NCBI RefSeq assembly: GCF_001905655.1
Contig: NZ_JMHT01000068.1
Location: forward strand, 1 to 64,000
Reading direction: 5' to 3'
From: Mycobacterium sp. ST-F2
Lineage (GTDB): Bacteria > Actinomycetota > Actinomycetes > Mycobacteriales > Mycobacteriaceae
Length of the DNA stretch: 64,000 bases
Made by a program: the position numbers and the translations under genes. Below are positions 35,337-44,107 of this stretch, piece after piece (the stretch's first letter is position 1; the number at the start of each line of letters is the position of its first letter). The notes beneath the pieces were generated by a model that saw nothing but the letters and a program-made list of their open reading frames with translations, was not told the DNA's origin and searched no databases.

Positions 35337-35454
35337 GTTTCTTCATCGCTGGTCTGATGGCATTGGTGTTTCGGCTTTGTGACGTCATTCCGGCATTTGT
35401 AGATGTAACACGACGCTCACAAGCGGAAACGCTGGTTTCATCTCACAACGAAAC
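35337..35454. promoter_or_regulatory. Divergent urate-operon control region with GAAAC/GTTTC elements
   Basis: Five GAAAC/GTTTC pentamers are seen: GTTTC at 35337-35341 and 35368-35372, GAAAC at 35426-35430, GTTTC at 35435-35439 and GAAAC at 35450-35454. The pair at 35426-35439 is an inverted repeat with 4-nt spacing. The region is AT-rich relative to its neighbours and separates uricase from uraD, so it should hold both promoters and the regulator's sites. Confidence 0.4.
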
Positions 35455-35474
35455 TGGAACGGTACTGTCAGCGA

Positions 35475-35960
35475 GTGGATCTACGAACCTTCAACGTCGC
35501 GCCGCTCGACGACGTGGTCGCCGTGCTGCGACCCTGTGCCGACGTTCCGGAATGGATCGACACCATCGCGCGGGCACGTCCGTTCGCCACGGTGCAAGAG
35601 CTGATCGACCAGGCGGATACGGCCGCGCGCTCGTGGGGTATCGCCGACGTCGACAAGGCGCTGGCACACCATCCACGAATCGGTGAGCGTGCGCGCGGGA
35701 CGTCGACCGAGGCCGCGCTCTCGCGCACGGAACAACCGCACCTCGACGCTGAGATAACCGAGCAGCTCGCCGCGGCCAACGCGGCGTACGAGGCGCGCTT
35801 CGGCCGCGTCTTCCTCATCAGGGCCGCGGGGCGCAGCGCGCCGGAGATCCTCGCCGAGCTGCAACGGCGCCTGACCCTGAGCCCGGATGACGAAGAAGCG
35901 GTGGCGATCGACCAACTCCGCGAGATTGCGAAGCTGCGACTGGCCGGGGCCGTCCGATGA
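35475..35960 (+). CDS. uraD: 2-oxo-4-hydroxy-4-carboxy-5-ureidoimidazoline (OHCU) decarboxylase
   Basis: A 161-residue helical protein with a GTG start. The catalytic signature AHHPRIGERARG is present, and the C-terminal EARFGRVFLIRAAGRSAPEILAELQRRL is the FvicA-like helix of the family. The enzyme decarboxylates OHCU, the third intermediate of urate breakdown, to S-allantoin. It overlaps the HIU hydrolase gene by 4 bp (ATGA), so both are made together. It is cytoplasmic. It shares the divergent control region with uricase. Confidence 0.92.
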   Translation: MDLRTFNVAPLDDVVAVLRPCADVPEWIDTIARARPFATVQELIDQADTAARSWGIADVDKALAHHPRIGERARGTSTEAALSRTEQPHLDAEITEQLAAANAAYEARFGRVFLIRAAGRSAPEILAELQRRLTLSPDDEEAVAIDQLREIAKLRLAGAVR

Positions 35961-36268
35961 CCGTCACGCTCTCCACTCATGTCCTCGACGCTGTGCAGGG
36001 CACGCCCGCAGCCGGCATGACCGTCGTGCTGACCGCGCCGGACGGTCCGACACCGCAAACACTCACGGATGCGGACGGCCGGGCCCGGTGGACCGGCCTC
36101 GTCGCCGGCCCGCATCGGCTGACGTTCCAGACGGGGACCTGGTCGGCCGCCCTCGACCGCCCGGTCTTCTATCCGAGCGTCGATCTTCACGTCGAGCTCG
36201 TCGACGGGCACACGCACGTCGCGCTGCTGCTCAGCACGTACTCCTACACGACGTACAAGGGCAGCTGA
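35957..36268 (+). CDS. uraH: 5-hydroxyisourate hydrolase (transthyretin-like)
   Basis: A 103-residue transthyretin-related protein that hydrolyses 5-hydroxyisourate to OHCU. The N-terminal LSTHVLDAVQGTPAAGM holds the catalytic His, GRARWTG is the middle Arg motif, and FYPSVDLHVEL precedes the C-terminal tail. The tail reads SYTTYKGS rather than the usual YRGS, a conservative Lys-for-Arg change at a normally invariant place. With uricase and UraD the window encodes the complete urate to S-allantoin pathway. Confidence 0.92.
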   Translation: MTVTLSTHVLDAVQGTPAAGMTVVLTAPDGPTPQTLTDADGRARWTGLVAGPHRLTFQTGTWSAALDRPVFYPSVDLHVELVDGHTHVALLLSTYSYTTYKGS

Positions 36269-36275
36269 ACCGCAC

Positions 36276-37103
36276 ATGGGTAACCAGCTCACCCTCGAAG
36301 AACGGATTTCGCGGAGCTATCCGACCCTGTCGCCACAGGAGCGCCGCGCCGCGAATGCGTTGATGGAACATCTCGATGACCTGGGCATGTATCGCGCGAC
36401 GGAACTGGCCGCGCTCGCGGACGTCTCGAAGGCGACGTTCAGCCGCCTGGTCCGCCGGCTCGACTACCAGGACTTCGAAGCCATGCGCGAGCAGTTGCGC
36501 GCGCTGCGTCAGTCGGGTGTGCCGGTGTCTACCGCAACGCCTGGTCTGAGCGCCCAGATCACCCAGGATGTGGCGAACCTGAACCGCCTCCTGGCGACTC
36601 TCGACGAGGCGATTGTCGACGAGATCGCCCGTCAGGCCGCTCGCGCCCGGCGCGTGGTCATTCATGGGCAGCGCAACAGTTTCGGCATGGCTTCACTGTT
36701 GCGCATGAATCTGGCCCAGATTCGCCCCGACACCTCGCTCATCCCGCAGCCCGGTCAGTCCGCTGCCGACGACATCGTCGACCTCGGACCGGAAGACCTG
36801 GCCATCGTCATGTCCTTCCGGCGGCACAGTTCGGCCGTCGGCGATCTTGTCGACGTACTGAGCGGGAACAACGTGCCCACCGCCGTCATCGCCGACGAGC
36901 AACTGCGCACCGTGGCGCACCGGGCGACGTGGTTCATCGAGTGCCCGATGACCTCACCCGGCGCATTCGACAGCCATGCCGTCGCGATGAGTCTGGTCGC
37001 GGTACTGTCCGACCGGGTGCTCAGCCTGGTGCCGGACGGACCCGAGCGGATCGATCGGGTCGACGGGCTGCTGTGCAGTCTGCACGACACTGCGGACCGG
37101 TGA
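36276..37103 (+). CDS. RpiR/MurR-family transcriptional regulator
   Basis: A 275-residue regulator. The N-terminal HTH_6 domain (residues 1-80) has LTLEERISRSYPTLSPQERRAANALMEH and ATELAALADVSKATFSRLVRRLDYQDFEAMREQLR. The C-terminal SIS domain (residues 120-260) has ARRVVIHGQRNSFGMASLLRMNL and AIVMSFRRHSSAVGDLVDVL. SIS domains bind phosphosugars in most relatives, but RpiR-type regulators of purine catabolism are also known in actinobacteria. It follows uraH by 7 bp, so it probably controls the urate genes through the divergent region. Confidence 0.85.
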   Translation: MGNQLTLEERISRSYPTLSPQERRAANALMEHLDDLGMYRATELAALADVSKATFSRLVRRLDYQDFEAMREQLRALRQSGVPVSTATPGLSAQITQDVANLNRLLATLDEAIVDEIARQAARARRVVIHGQRNSFGMASLLRMNLAQIRPDTSLIPQPGQSAADDIVDLGPEDLAIVMSFRRHSSAVGDLVDVLSGNNVPTAVIADEQLRTVAHRATWFIECPMTSPGAFDSHAVAMSLVAVLSDRVLSLVPDGPERIDRVDGLLCSLHDTADR

Positions 37104-37124
37104 TCAATCGGCGCGGTTACCGGG

Positions 37125-38249
37125 TCACGATCGTTCGATATCGAGCTCGGCACAGCGAATCTGATTGCCGCCGGCGCGTTTTGCCTGATACATCGCAAGG
37201 TCGGCGGCACTGGCCAGGTGGGCGGTAACAGATTCCACAGAGTCCTTGTCGACCTGACGCAGCGATATGCTCGCGGTGCCGACGCTGGCTGTCGTCGAGT
37301 AGGGGCCGGCAGCGATCGCCTCGCGAAGAGCCTCGGCAAGCGCGACGGGTTCGGGTACCGGGGCGATCTCGGCCACCAGGAACTCCTCACCGCCGGCCCG
37401 GGCAATGACTGCCCTGGCCGCGGTGTGTGTCTGTAGCGCGGCGGCGACGGCGACGAGCGCCTGGTCGCCGACGGCGTGGCCGTGGGTGTCGTTGAGCAGT
37501 TTGAACCGGTCCAGATCGATCATGATGACGGCCAGGTAATTGTTCTCGCCGCGGTGCGCGGTGAACAGTTGGCGCACCGCGTTGTTGAAGCCGCGCCGGT
37601 TGAGCAGTCCGGTCAGTGGGTCACGGTCTGCCCGTAACAGGTCGATACCGAAGGTGTGCACCACGACCTGGGCACTCAGCGGTCCGCCGATGTTGACGAC
37701 GGCGACGACCCACAGGGCACCCAACGCCAGAATCCAGTGGCCTGCGACTCCCAGTCTGACGGTCGCGACTGCTGCCACTGCCACCGCGAAGACGAGGTTG
37801 GCGAGCATCACGCGCGGCGTGTGCAAGTACCCGGTGTAACCGGTGGTGGTGGTGAGCGCCGCAGCGATGATGAACCCGACCAGTGGATTGGTTTGCAGGA
37901 GGCTGGCGATGGCGAGAGATGCGGCTGAGATCGCGGCATAGCAGATAGAACCGAGCTTGCTGGGCACGCCCACCAGCCAGATGAGCAATACGGCGATTCC
38001 GCATGCGGCGGTGACGTATGCGATGACGGTCGCAGTTCGACTTTGCAGACCGTCGTTGCTGGCAGTGAGCGCCACAAACACTGCCACCAGCGACACGTTC
38101 CCGCCGACCAGGATGAAGCGGAGTGCCGGGATGAGCTTGTGTTCGCGCAGAAAGGCGATGATCCAGTCGTAATGGTCGTCCTGGTGCCACCACATCCGGA
38201 TCAAGCCCACGGCTGTGCCCGCCGTCGATTTGGAGTGCGCAGTCACCAC
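37125..38249 (-). CDS. Membrane GGDEF-domain diguanylate cyclase
   Basis: A 374-residue protein with six predicted membrane helices (residues about 40-200) and a C-terminal GGDEF domain (residues 215-374). DPLTGLLNRRGFNNAV, MIDLDRFKLLNDTHGHAVGDQAL and the active-site RAGGEEFLV (a GGEEF variant accepted as active) are complete, so c-di-GMP synthesis from GTP is expected. The RxxD product-inhibition site is not visible before the A-site. The sensor half has no recognised ligand domain. It is convergent with the RpiR gene and has no obvious operon partner. Confidence 0.88.
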   Translation of the reverse strand: MVTAHSKSTAGTAVGLIRMWWHQDDHYDWIIAFLREHKLIPALRFILVGGNVSLVAVFVALTASNDGLQSRTATVIAYVTAACGIAVLLIWLVGVPSKLGSICYAAISAASLAIASLLQTNPLVGFIIAAALTTTTGYTGYLHTPRVMLANLVFAVAVAAVATVRLGVAGHWILALGALWVVAVVNIGGPLSAQVVVHTFGIDLLRADRDPLTGLLNRRGFNNAVRQLFTAHRGENNYLAVIMIDLDRFKLLNDTHGHAVGDQALVAVAAALQTHTAARAVIARAGGEEFLVAEIAPVPEPVALAEALREAIAAGPYSTTASVGTASISLRQVDKDSVESVTAHLASAADLAMYQAKRAGGNQIRCAELDIERS

Positions 38250-38271
38250 GGTGGCCTCTCCGCGTAGGTGT

Positions 38272-40341
38272 CTAAGCCAGCATTCCGGCCAGCGCGGCAG
38301 TGAACTCCTGACCTGCCGTGTTGGGCACGTTCTGATAGGTGCCGCCCGTCAGTTGAGCGACCGCGCTCCATGTCGATTGGTCTGAGTCCGAGCCGATGTC
38401 GATCACGTTGATCGCCACCGGACGGCCCTGGTCGAACGCCGACTTGACGTAGTCCTGCAACCCCTGACCATCCAGCGACTGGTCGGTGTGCGGGCCCGAG
38501 GTGATCAGCAGGATGGAGTTGGCCTGCCCCTCCACGTATTTCGACATCGCGTCGCCATACAGCATGCGCAGCGTCGTGAACGAGACGTGCCCGCCGCCAG
38601 ACGAACTCTGGTTGTTCAGATTCGCGATCAGCTGCGCCGAATGCGCTTGATCGCTCAACGGGGCGACCGGAATCTCGGAGCGTCCGGACACGCCGTCGAA
38701 GGTCCACAGCCCCACGGCGCTGTTCGGCGACATCGCCTTGAGCCGGTCCATCAGCGCGGTGGTCACGTTGCCCAGCCGGGTCCTGGCGCCGTCGGGAGTC
38801 GGCATCGACTGGTCCAGCATGATCGTCACGGCGGCGCCCTTCGACGTGCCGCCCACCGCGTTGGCCAGCGTGGCGCGCGTGCCGGTGTCGCCGATCGCCA
38901 GGGCGTCGGGCAGTGAACCGAGGTTCACCACGTCGTTCTTCGGGGGATTGCCACCGCTGACGCGGAAGCCGGCCTTGGACAGCTCGGCGAGCTGTTCGGG
39001 CTTGCGCAGGAAGCGCTCGAATTCGCTGGCCGCGGCGACCTCTTCGTGCGACAGGCCCTCACCCGCGAGCAGCACGGCCGGGTAATCGGCGACGGCTGGC
39101 GCGCCAGGTGGCAGCCAGGCCGCCAGCTTGCCCTTGGCGTCGTCGGTGTGTTGCGACCGCTGGTAGAGCTGTTGCTCGGTGGTGACAACCGCGTGCACCG
39201 GCGCAGTGGCCGGGTCACTCGCGGAGATCAGCGCATCCAGTGCCGTCGAGGACTTGGGGTCCGAGAGCTTCGGCTGCGCGGCCGTCAGCCGGTGCACCGC
39301 GCCGGCGCCGGCGTTGACCGGCCCACCACCTGCCGCGGCGGAGGCGACGGCCTCGGCCGCCAGGTAGGTCGCGTCACTGTTGTCGACGGTCGGCAGCGCC
39401 AGCCGCAGCGAGCCCCAGCCGGGCAGGCTCAGGCCGTCGAGCGCCGTCGGCGTCGTCTGAAGCGCGGGGAGGGTGCCCCAATTCTGTTGGGACAGAGCAT
39501 CTTTGAGTTGTGGTCGGACGGCCAGCAGCACCGGCGAGGTGGCCAGCGACTTTGCCTCGCCGCTGACGGCCTGCTCGCCGGCACCGGCCACCAGCCGGGC
39601 CGCCGAGACCGAGCTCGCCGGAACCCACAGCGCGGGCCGTGGGCCCAGGTTCGACGGCCACTTGTTGACAACACCATCCACGACAGCGGACGGATCGGTC
39701 GCCTTGACCTCGACCTTGGCGCACTTGTCGCCGATGGGCGCGGCCGTCTGGTTGTACTTGCCGGCCAGGGCGCTGAGCTGATCGGAGATCGACGGGTCGG
39801 CCATCACGGGCACGCTGACCGAGCCGGACACACACCGCGCCGAAGCTTCCCGGCTGCGGTCGGACAGCACACTGCCGAAGAACCGCCACAGGATCACGGC
39901 CGCGACGACGACCACGACGGTCACCAGGGCGACGATGACGCCGACACTGACGCCGCGGCGCTTGGTCTGGATGGCCCGGTGGCTGCCGGTCCATTCGCCA
40001 CCCTCCCAGTCGCCGCCGTGCGAGCGGACCGAGGCCCGGCGTGGCACGGAGGGGAACGCCTGGGTGATGCTGTCGACCCCGGTGAGGTCGGGCTGGTCCG
40101 AATAGTCGGGCTCGCCAGAGTCGGAGTCGGGTTCGTCGGTCTCGTAGCGATCGCCGGCACCGGTGGGCGGGGCGGCGGCAGGCGGCATCCCGTGCCTGTC
40201 GGCCCAGTCGTCGGGCACCCGGAAGCCCAGTGCACCGGAATCGGGATCGCCGGATTCCGGAATGTCCGGCGACAACGCGTCGTGCTCGGATACTTCGTCG
40301 TCGCGTGACTCGTCGTCGTCGGGAGCTCTGTGCCTACCCAT
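38272..40341 (-). CDS. Membrane-anchored VWA / substrate-binding-like protein (Rv1836c-like)
   Basis: A 689-residue protein. The first 140 residues are acidic and disordered (DDDESRDDEVSEHDA...), followed by one membrane helix (VSVGVIVALVTVVVVVAAVILW). The outer part begins with a periplasmic binding-protein-like domain (VSGSVSVPVMADPSISDQLSALAGKYNQ, similar to ABC binding proteins). It ends with a von Willebrand A domain (TIMLDQSMPTPDG, a degenerate DxSxS metal site, and LITSGPHTDQS). Ligand binding or protein interaction at the cell surface is likely; no pathway is known. MGRHRAPDDDE at 40341 is the start. It is the next gene after glcB on the minus strand. Confidence 0.85.
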   Translation of the reverse strand: MGRHRAPDDDESRDDEVSEHDALSPDIPESGDPDSGALGFRVPDDWADRHGMPPAAAPPTGAGDRYETDEPDSDSGEPDYSDQPDLTGVDSITQAFPSVPRRASVRSHGGDWEGGEWTGSHRAIQTKRRGVSVGVIVALVTVVVVVAAVILWRFFGSVLSDRSREASARCVSGSVSVPVMADPSISDQLSALAGKYNQTAAPIGDKCAKVEVKATDPSAVVDGVVNKWPSNLGPRPALWVPASSVSAARLVAGAGEQAVSGEAKSLATSPVLLAVRPQLKDALSQQNWGTLPALQTTPTALDGLSLPGWGSLRLALPTVDNSDATYLAAEAVASAAAGGGPVNAGAGAVHRLTAAQPKLSDPKSSTALDALISASDPATAPVHAVVTTEQQLYQRSQHTDDAKGKLAAWLPPGAPAVADYPAVLLAGEGLSHEEVAAASEFERFLRKPEQLAELSKAGFRVSGGNPPKNDVVNLGSLPDALAIGDTGTRATLANAVGGTSKGAAVTIMLDQSMPTPDGARTRLGNVTTALMDRLKAMSPNSAVGLWTFDGVSGRSEIPVAPLSDQAHSAQLIANLNNQSSSGGGHVSFTTLRMLYGDAMSKYVEGQANSILLITSGPHTDQSLDGQGLQDYVKSAFDQGRPVAINVIDIGSDSDQSTWSAVAQLTGGTYQNVPNTAGQEFTAALAGMLA

Positions 40342-40373
40342 TTGGTGTCCGCTCCTGGTGTCGGCGTGCAATC

Positions 40374-40401
40374 GGCGGACCCGTGTTCCCGCGGGCCCGC
40401 C
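40374..40401 (-). terminator. Hairpin downstream of glcB
   Basis: GGCGGACCCG (40374-40383) pairs with CGGGCCCGCC (40392-40401) with one mismatch and an 8-nt loop, 36 nt after the glcB stop on the minus strand. There is no U-tract. It would separate glcB from the VWA gene. Confidence 0.45.
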
Positions 40402-40436
40402 GAATTTTAATCAACAGTGATGGGGGAGTTAACCGT

Positions 40437-42650
40437 TCACGAACCGGCGTGTGCGGCCTTGAACTCCCGCCGGCGCCGATGCAGGATCGGCTCGGTGTAA
40501 CCGTTGGGCTGCGCGCAACCCTCCAGGATCAGTTCCTGCGCGGCCTGGAAGGCGATGCTGTTCTCCGGATCGGGCGCCATCGGCAGGTACGCGGAGTCGC
40601 CGGCGTTCTGCTCGTCGACCACCGCCGCCATCCGGCGCAGGCTCGCCTTCACGTCGTCGGAGGTGATGACGCCGTGCCGCAGCCAGTTGGCCAGCAGCTG
40701 GCTGGAGATGCGCAGCGTCGCGCGGTCCTCCATGAGGGCGATGTTGTGGATGTCGGGCACCTTGGAGCAACCGACGCCCTGGTCGATCCAGCGGACGACG
40801 TAGCCGAGGATCGACTGGCAGTTGTTGTCGATCTCCTCGTGGATTTCCTCCGGCGCCCAGGCCAGTTCCTTGGCCAGCGGGATGGTCAGCAGCTCGGTGA
40901 GCGTGGTGCGCTTCTTGCCGGCCAGTTCCTTCTGGACCTCGGGCACGTCGACCTGGTGGTAGTGCATGGCGTGCAGGGTCGCGCCGGTGGGCGAGGGCAC
41001 CCACGCGGTGGTGGCGCCGGCCTTGGGCTGACCGATCTTCTGTTCGACCATGTCGGCCATCAGGTCGGTCATGGCCCACATGCCCTTGCCGATCTGGGCG
41101 CGGCCGGCCAGGCCGCACGCCAGACCGGTGTCGACGTTGGCGTCCTCGTAGGCCTTGATCCAGGTCTGGGTCTTCATGGCGCCCTTGCGGACCATGGGAC
41201 CGGCCTCCATCGAGGTGTGGATCTCGTCGCCGGTGCGGTCCAGGAAGCCGGTGTTGATGAACACCACGCGGTCGGCGGCGGCCTTGATGCACGCCTTGAG
41301 GTTGACGGTGGTGCGTCGTTCCTCGTCCATGATGCCGACCTTCAGGGTCGCCTCGGGCAGGCCGAGGACGTCCTCGACGCGGCTGAACAGCTCACAGGTG
41401 AAGCCGACCTCGTCGGGCCCGTGCATCTTGGGCTTCACGATGTACACCGAGCCGGTCCGGCTGTTGGTCAGCTCGCCGTTCTCCTCGGTGGACTTCAGGC
41501 CGTGCATGGCGATCAGGCCGGTGAACAGCGCGTCCTGGATGCCCTCGGGGATTTCGTTGCCCTCGGCGTCGACGATGGCGTCGTTGGTCATCAGGTGGCC
41601 GACGTTGCGCACGAACAGCAGGCTGCGGCCCGGGAGGGTCAGTTCGCCCTGGCCGTCCGGCGTGGTGAACACGCGGTCGGGGTTCAGCGTGCGGGTGAAG
41701 GTCTTGCCGCCCTTGCTGACCTCTTCGGCCAGGTCGCCCTTGTTCAGGCCCAGCCAGTTGCGGTAGCCGAGCACCTTGTCGTCGGCGTCGACGGCGGCGA
41801 CCGAGTCCTCGAAGTCCATGATCGTGGTGATCGCCGACTCCAGCACGACGTCCTTGATGCCGGCCTTGTCGGTCGAGCCGATCGGCGACGAGGGGTCGAC
41901 CAGGATCTCGATGTGCAGGCCGTGGTGGACCAGCAGCACCGACCAGGCCGAGTCACCGAGCTTGCCGGTGTAGCCGACGAACTCCTCGGGGTTCGCGAGG
42001 CCGGTCGACAGTCCGTCGCCCAGTTCTGCCTGCAGCTGGTGCTCGTCGTCGATCTTCAGACCGGTGATGTCGGCCCACGAACCGGCAGCCAGCGGGACGG
42101 CCTGGTCCAGGAAGCCGCGGGCGTAGGCGATCACCTTGTCGCCGCGCACCTTGTTGTAGCCACCCTTGCCGGCCTCGGCGCCGCCCTCGTCGGAGATGAC
42201 GTCGGTGCCGTACAGCGCGTCGTACAGCGAGCCCCAGCGGGCGTTGGCCGCGTTGAGCGCGAACCGGGCGTTGAGGATCGGCACCACCAGCTGGGGTCCC
42301 GACGTGCTGGTGATCTCCGGGTCGACGCCCGACGTCGTGATGCTGAAGTCGGCCGGTTCCGGCTGCAGGTAGCCGATCTCGGAGAGGAACTCCTGGTAGG
42401 AGGTCTTGAACTCGTCGGTGTCGACGGGATCGATGACGCGGGCGCGGTGCCACTTGTCGATCTGCGCCTGCAGGTCGTCACGGCGGGCCAGCAGGTCCTG
42501 GTTCTTCGGGCCCAGGTCGGTGATGACCTTGTCGACCCCTGCCCAGAAGCTGTCAGGATCGACCCCGGTGCCGGGCAGAGCCTCATTGGTGATGAAGTCG
42601 TGCAGTACGCGGGCCACCCGCAGATTTCCCACCGTCACACGATCAGTCAT
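40437..42650 (-). CDS. glcB: Malate synthase G
   Basis: A 737-residue glyoxylate-shunt enzyme condensing acetyl-CoA with glyoxylate to malate. Landmarks are TTIMDFEDSVAAVDADDK with the catalytic region near residue 270, RGLHMV-type GRSLLFVRNVGHLM, VYIVKPKMHGPDEVGF and MGIMDEERRT-like KVGIMDEERRTTVNL. The catalytic Asp region lies near residue 630 (NCQSILGYVVRWID). Length and order fit the monomeric G isoform. A dyad, TTACCC-GT-GGGTAA, lies 42 bp upstream. M. tuberculosis counterpart: Rv1837c. Confidence 0.95.
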   Translation of the reverse strand: MTDRVTVGNLRVARVLHDFITNEALPGTGVDPDSFWAGVDKVITDLGPKNQDLLARRDDLQAQIDKWHRARVIDPVDTDEFKTSYQEFLSEIGYLQPEPADFSITTSGVDPEITSTSGPQLVVPILNARFALNAANARWGSLYDALYGTDVISDEGGAEAGKGGYNKVRGDKVIAYARGFLDQAVPLAAGSWADITGLKIDDEHQLQAELGDGLSTGLANPEEFVGYTGKLGDSAWSVLLVHHGLHIEILVDPSSPIGSTDKAGIKDVVLESAITTIMDFEDSVAAVDADDKVLGYRNWLGLNKGDLAEEVSKGGKTFTRTLNPDRVFTTPDGQGELTLPGRSLLFVRNVGHLMTNDAIVDAEGNEIPEGIQDALFTGLIAMHGLKSTEENGELTNSRTGSVYIVKPKMHGPDEVGFTCELFSRVEDVLGLPEATLKVGIMDEERRTTVNLKACIKAAADRVVFINTGFLDRTGDEIHTSMEAGPMVRKGAMKTQTWIKAYEDANVDTGLACGLAGRAQIGKGMWAMTDLMADMVEQKIGQPKAGATTAWVPSPTGATLHAMHYHQVDVPEVQKELAGKKRTTLTELLTIPLAKELAWAPEEIHEEIDNNCQSILGYVVRWIDQGVGCSKVPDIHNIALMEDRATLRISSQLLANWLRHGVITSDDVKASLRRMAAVVDEQNAGDSAYLPMAPDPENSIAFQAAQELILEGCAQPNGYTEPILHRRRREFKAAHAGS

Positions 42651-42691
42651 TTGTTCTTCCTCCTAAGCAGCCCATACGGCGACACTCCACT

Positions 42692-42705
42692 TTACCCGTG
42701 GGTAA
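42692..42705. promoter_or_regulatory. Palindrome upstream of glcB
   Basis: TTACCC-GT-GGGTAA has perfect 6-bp arms and lies in the 101-bp gap between glcB and the esterase gene. Its position 42 bp upstream of the start suits an operator for carbon-source control. No known motif was matched. Confidence 0.35.
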
Positions 42706-42751
42706 CCGCAGCTCATTGCCGTGTCCGGCCAATGAGAACCCGGGCACACCG

Positions 42752-44107
42752 TCAGTTCGCCGTGGCGCCCGGCAAACTGGTCGCCGGCACACCGGGAGTG
42801 AACAGCCGTCCGGCCAACCATGGCAGGGCTTTCTCGAATACCTCTGCGGCACTGGGGAACGTGTGGTCGCCCCCGTGCGGCACCACCGAGCACTCGATGC
42901 CGGCGGCACTGACCATGGCGCACATGTAGGTCGCGACGGCGGTGTGGCTCTCGGGGTTGTCCGGCGGTGCGATGTCCGGCATCGGGCCCGCCTTGGCCGG
43001 CTCATGGGTGACCGGTCCGTTCTCGGACACCGCGAACCAGCCTGCGATGCCGGTGTACGGCCCGTGCTTGCGGACCACGGTCGCCGGATCGAAACGGGCG
43101 AACGCGGCCGCGTCACCGCCGAAGAGGCGCGCGATGGTCTGCGGCTTGGAACCGGCGTTGGGCCCGACCTGTCCGTCCATGTCGACGAAGGTCTGGAACA
43201 ACTCCGGGTGCATCACCGTGGTCATCACCGCACACGTGCCCCCGGCCGACCAGCCGACGATGCCCCAGCGGGACGGATCGGGGTTCACCGAGAACGTCGA
43301 AGTCACATAAGGCACAACATCTTTGGTGAGGTGATCGGCGGCCATGCCGCGCGGCCCGTTGACGCATTCGGTGTCGTTGCTGAACTGGCCGCTGGTGTCC
43401 ACGAACACCAGGATCGGTGCGTTGCCGCCGTGCGCGGCCGCGAATTCGTCGGCGGTGCGCTGGGCGCCGCCGGCCGTGGGCCAGTCCGCGGGCCAGCCGA
43501 ACTCCCCGCCCACCATGACCACCGCCGGGAGCTGGGGGGCGTCATGGGCGAACCAGGCCGGCGGCAGGTAGACCAGCTCCGGACGGCTGCGGAAACCCGA
43601 CGCGGTGGTCGGAATCTGCACCGAAACCAGGACCCCGCGGTGCGGCACCGTGCCGCTGCGGCGCATGGCCAGTGCGGTGTCGAGATTGACCTCGCCGCTG
43701 AGCTCGGCCCCCGTCGCCCGCTGCCACAGCGCCTCGACGGTCGGCAGGTAACCCGTCCAGGTGTTCACCGCCAGACCCGCGCACACCGCACACAGCGGCA
43801 CCACCGCGACGGCCACGGCCCGGCGCCACCAGTGCAGGCCCGGCCAACCCGCGATGGCCACCACGAGTGCCACGCCGGTCAGCGCGATCCACACCCACAG
43901 CGACACCGGGGCCGGCCCGCCCGCCAGGCCCTGGTCGGAGATGAACCAGCTGCAGCCCAGCGCCAGGACGATGCCGGTGCCGAGCGCCACGGGAAGCCAG
44001 AGGCGCAGCCAGCGTGGCGAGCGCCGGCCGACGGCGACGATGAGCGCCAGCGCGGTCACGACCTGGATCACGGTGGGCAGCCAGCCGTCGAGCAGTCCGA
44101 TGTTCAC
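42752..44107 (-). CDS. Membrane-anchored alpha/beta-hydrolase esterase (Ag85/EsteraseD fold)
   Basis: A 451-residue protein. Four or five N-terminal helices (residues 10-130, e.g. VTALALIVAVG, LWLPVALGTGIVLALG) are followed by an extracytoplasmic alpha/beta-hydrolase domain of the putative esterase (PF00756) family. VYLPPAWF, the nucleophile elbow WGIVGWSAGGTCAVM with Ser near residue 310, and a C-terminal HGGDHTFPSA with the His are visible. This fold includes mycolyltransferases, but the membrane arrangement resembles other actinobacterial esterases. The GTG at 44107 overlaps the lipase stop (GTGA). It is the last gene of a five-gene overlapping operon. Confidence 0.8.
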   Translation of the reverse strand: MNIGLLDGWLPTVIQVVTALALIVAVGRRSPRWLRLWLPVALGTGIVLALGCSWFISDQGLAGGPAPVSLWVWIALTGVALVVAIAGWPGLHWWRRAVAVAVVPLCAVCAGLAVNTWTGYLPTVEALWQRATGAELSGEVNLDTALAMRRSGTVPHRGVLVSVQIPTTASGFRSRPELVYLPPAWFAHDAPQLPAVVMVGGEFGWPADWPTAGGAQRTADEFAAAHGGNAPILVFVDTSGQFSNDTECVNGPRGMAADHLTKDVVPYVTSTFSVNPDPSRWGIVGWSAGGTCAVMTTVMHPELFQTFVDMDGQVGPNAGSKPQTIARLFGGDAAAFARFDPATVVRKHGPYTGIAGWFAVSENGPVTHEPAKAGPMPDIAPPDNPESHTAVATYMCAMVSAAGIECSVVPHGGDHTFPSAAEVFEKALPWLAGRLFTPGVPATSLPGATAN

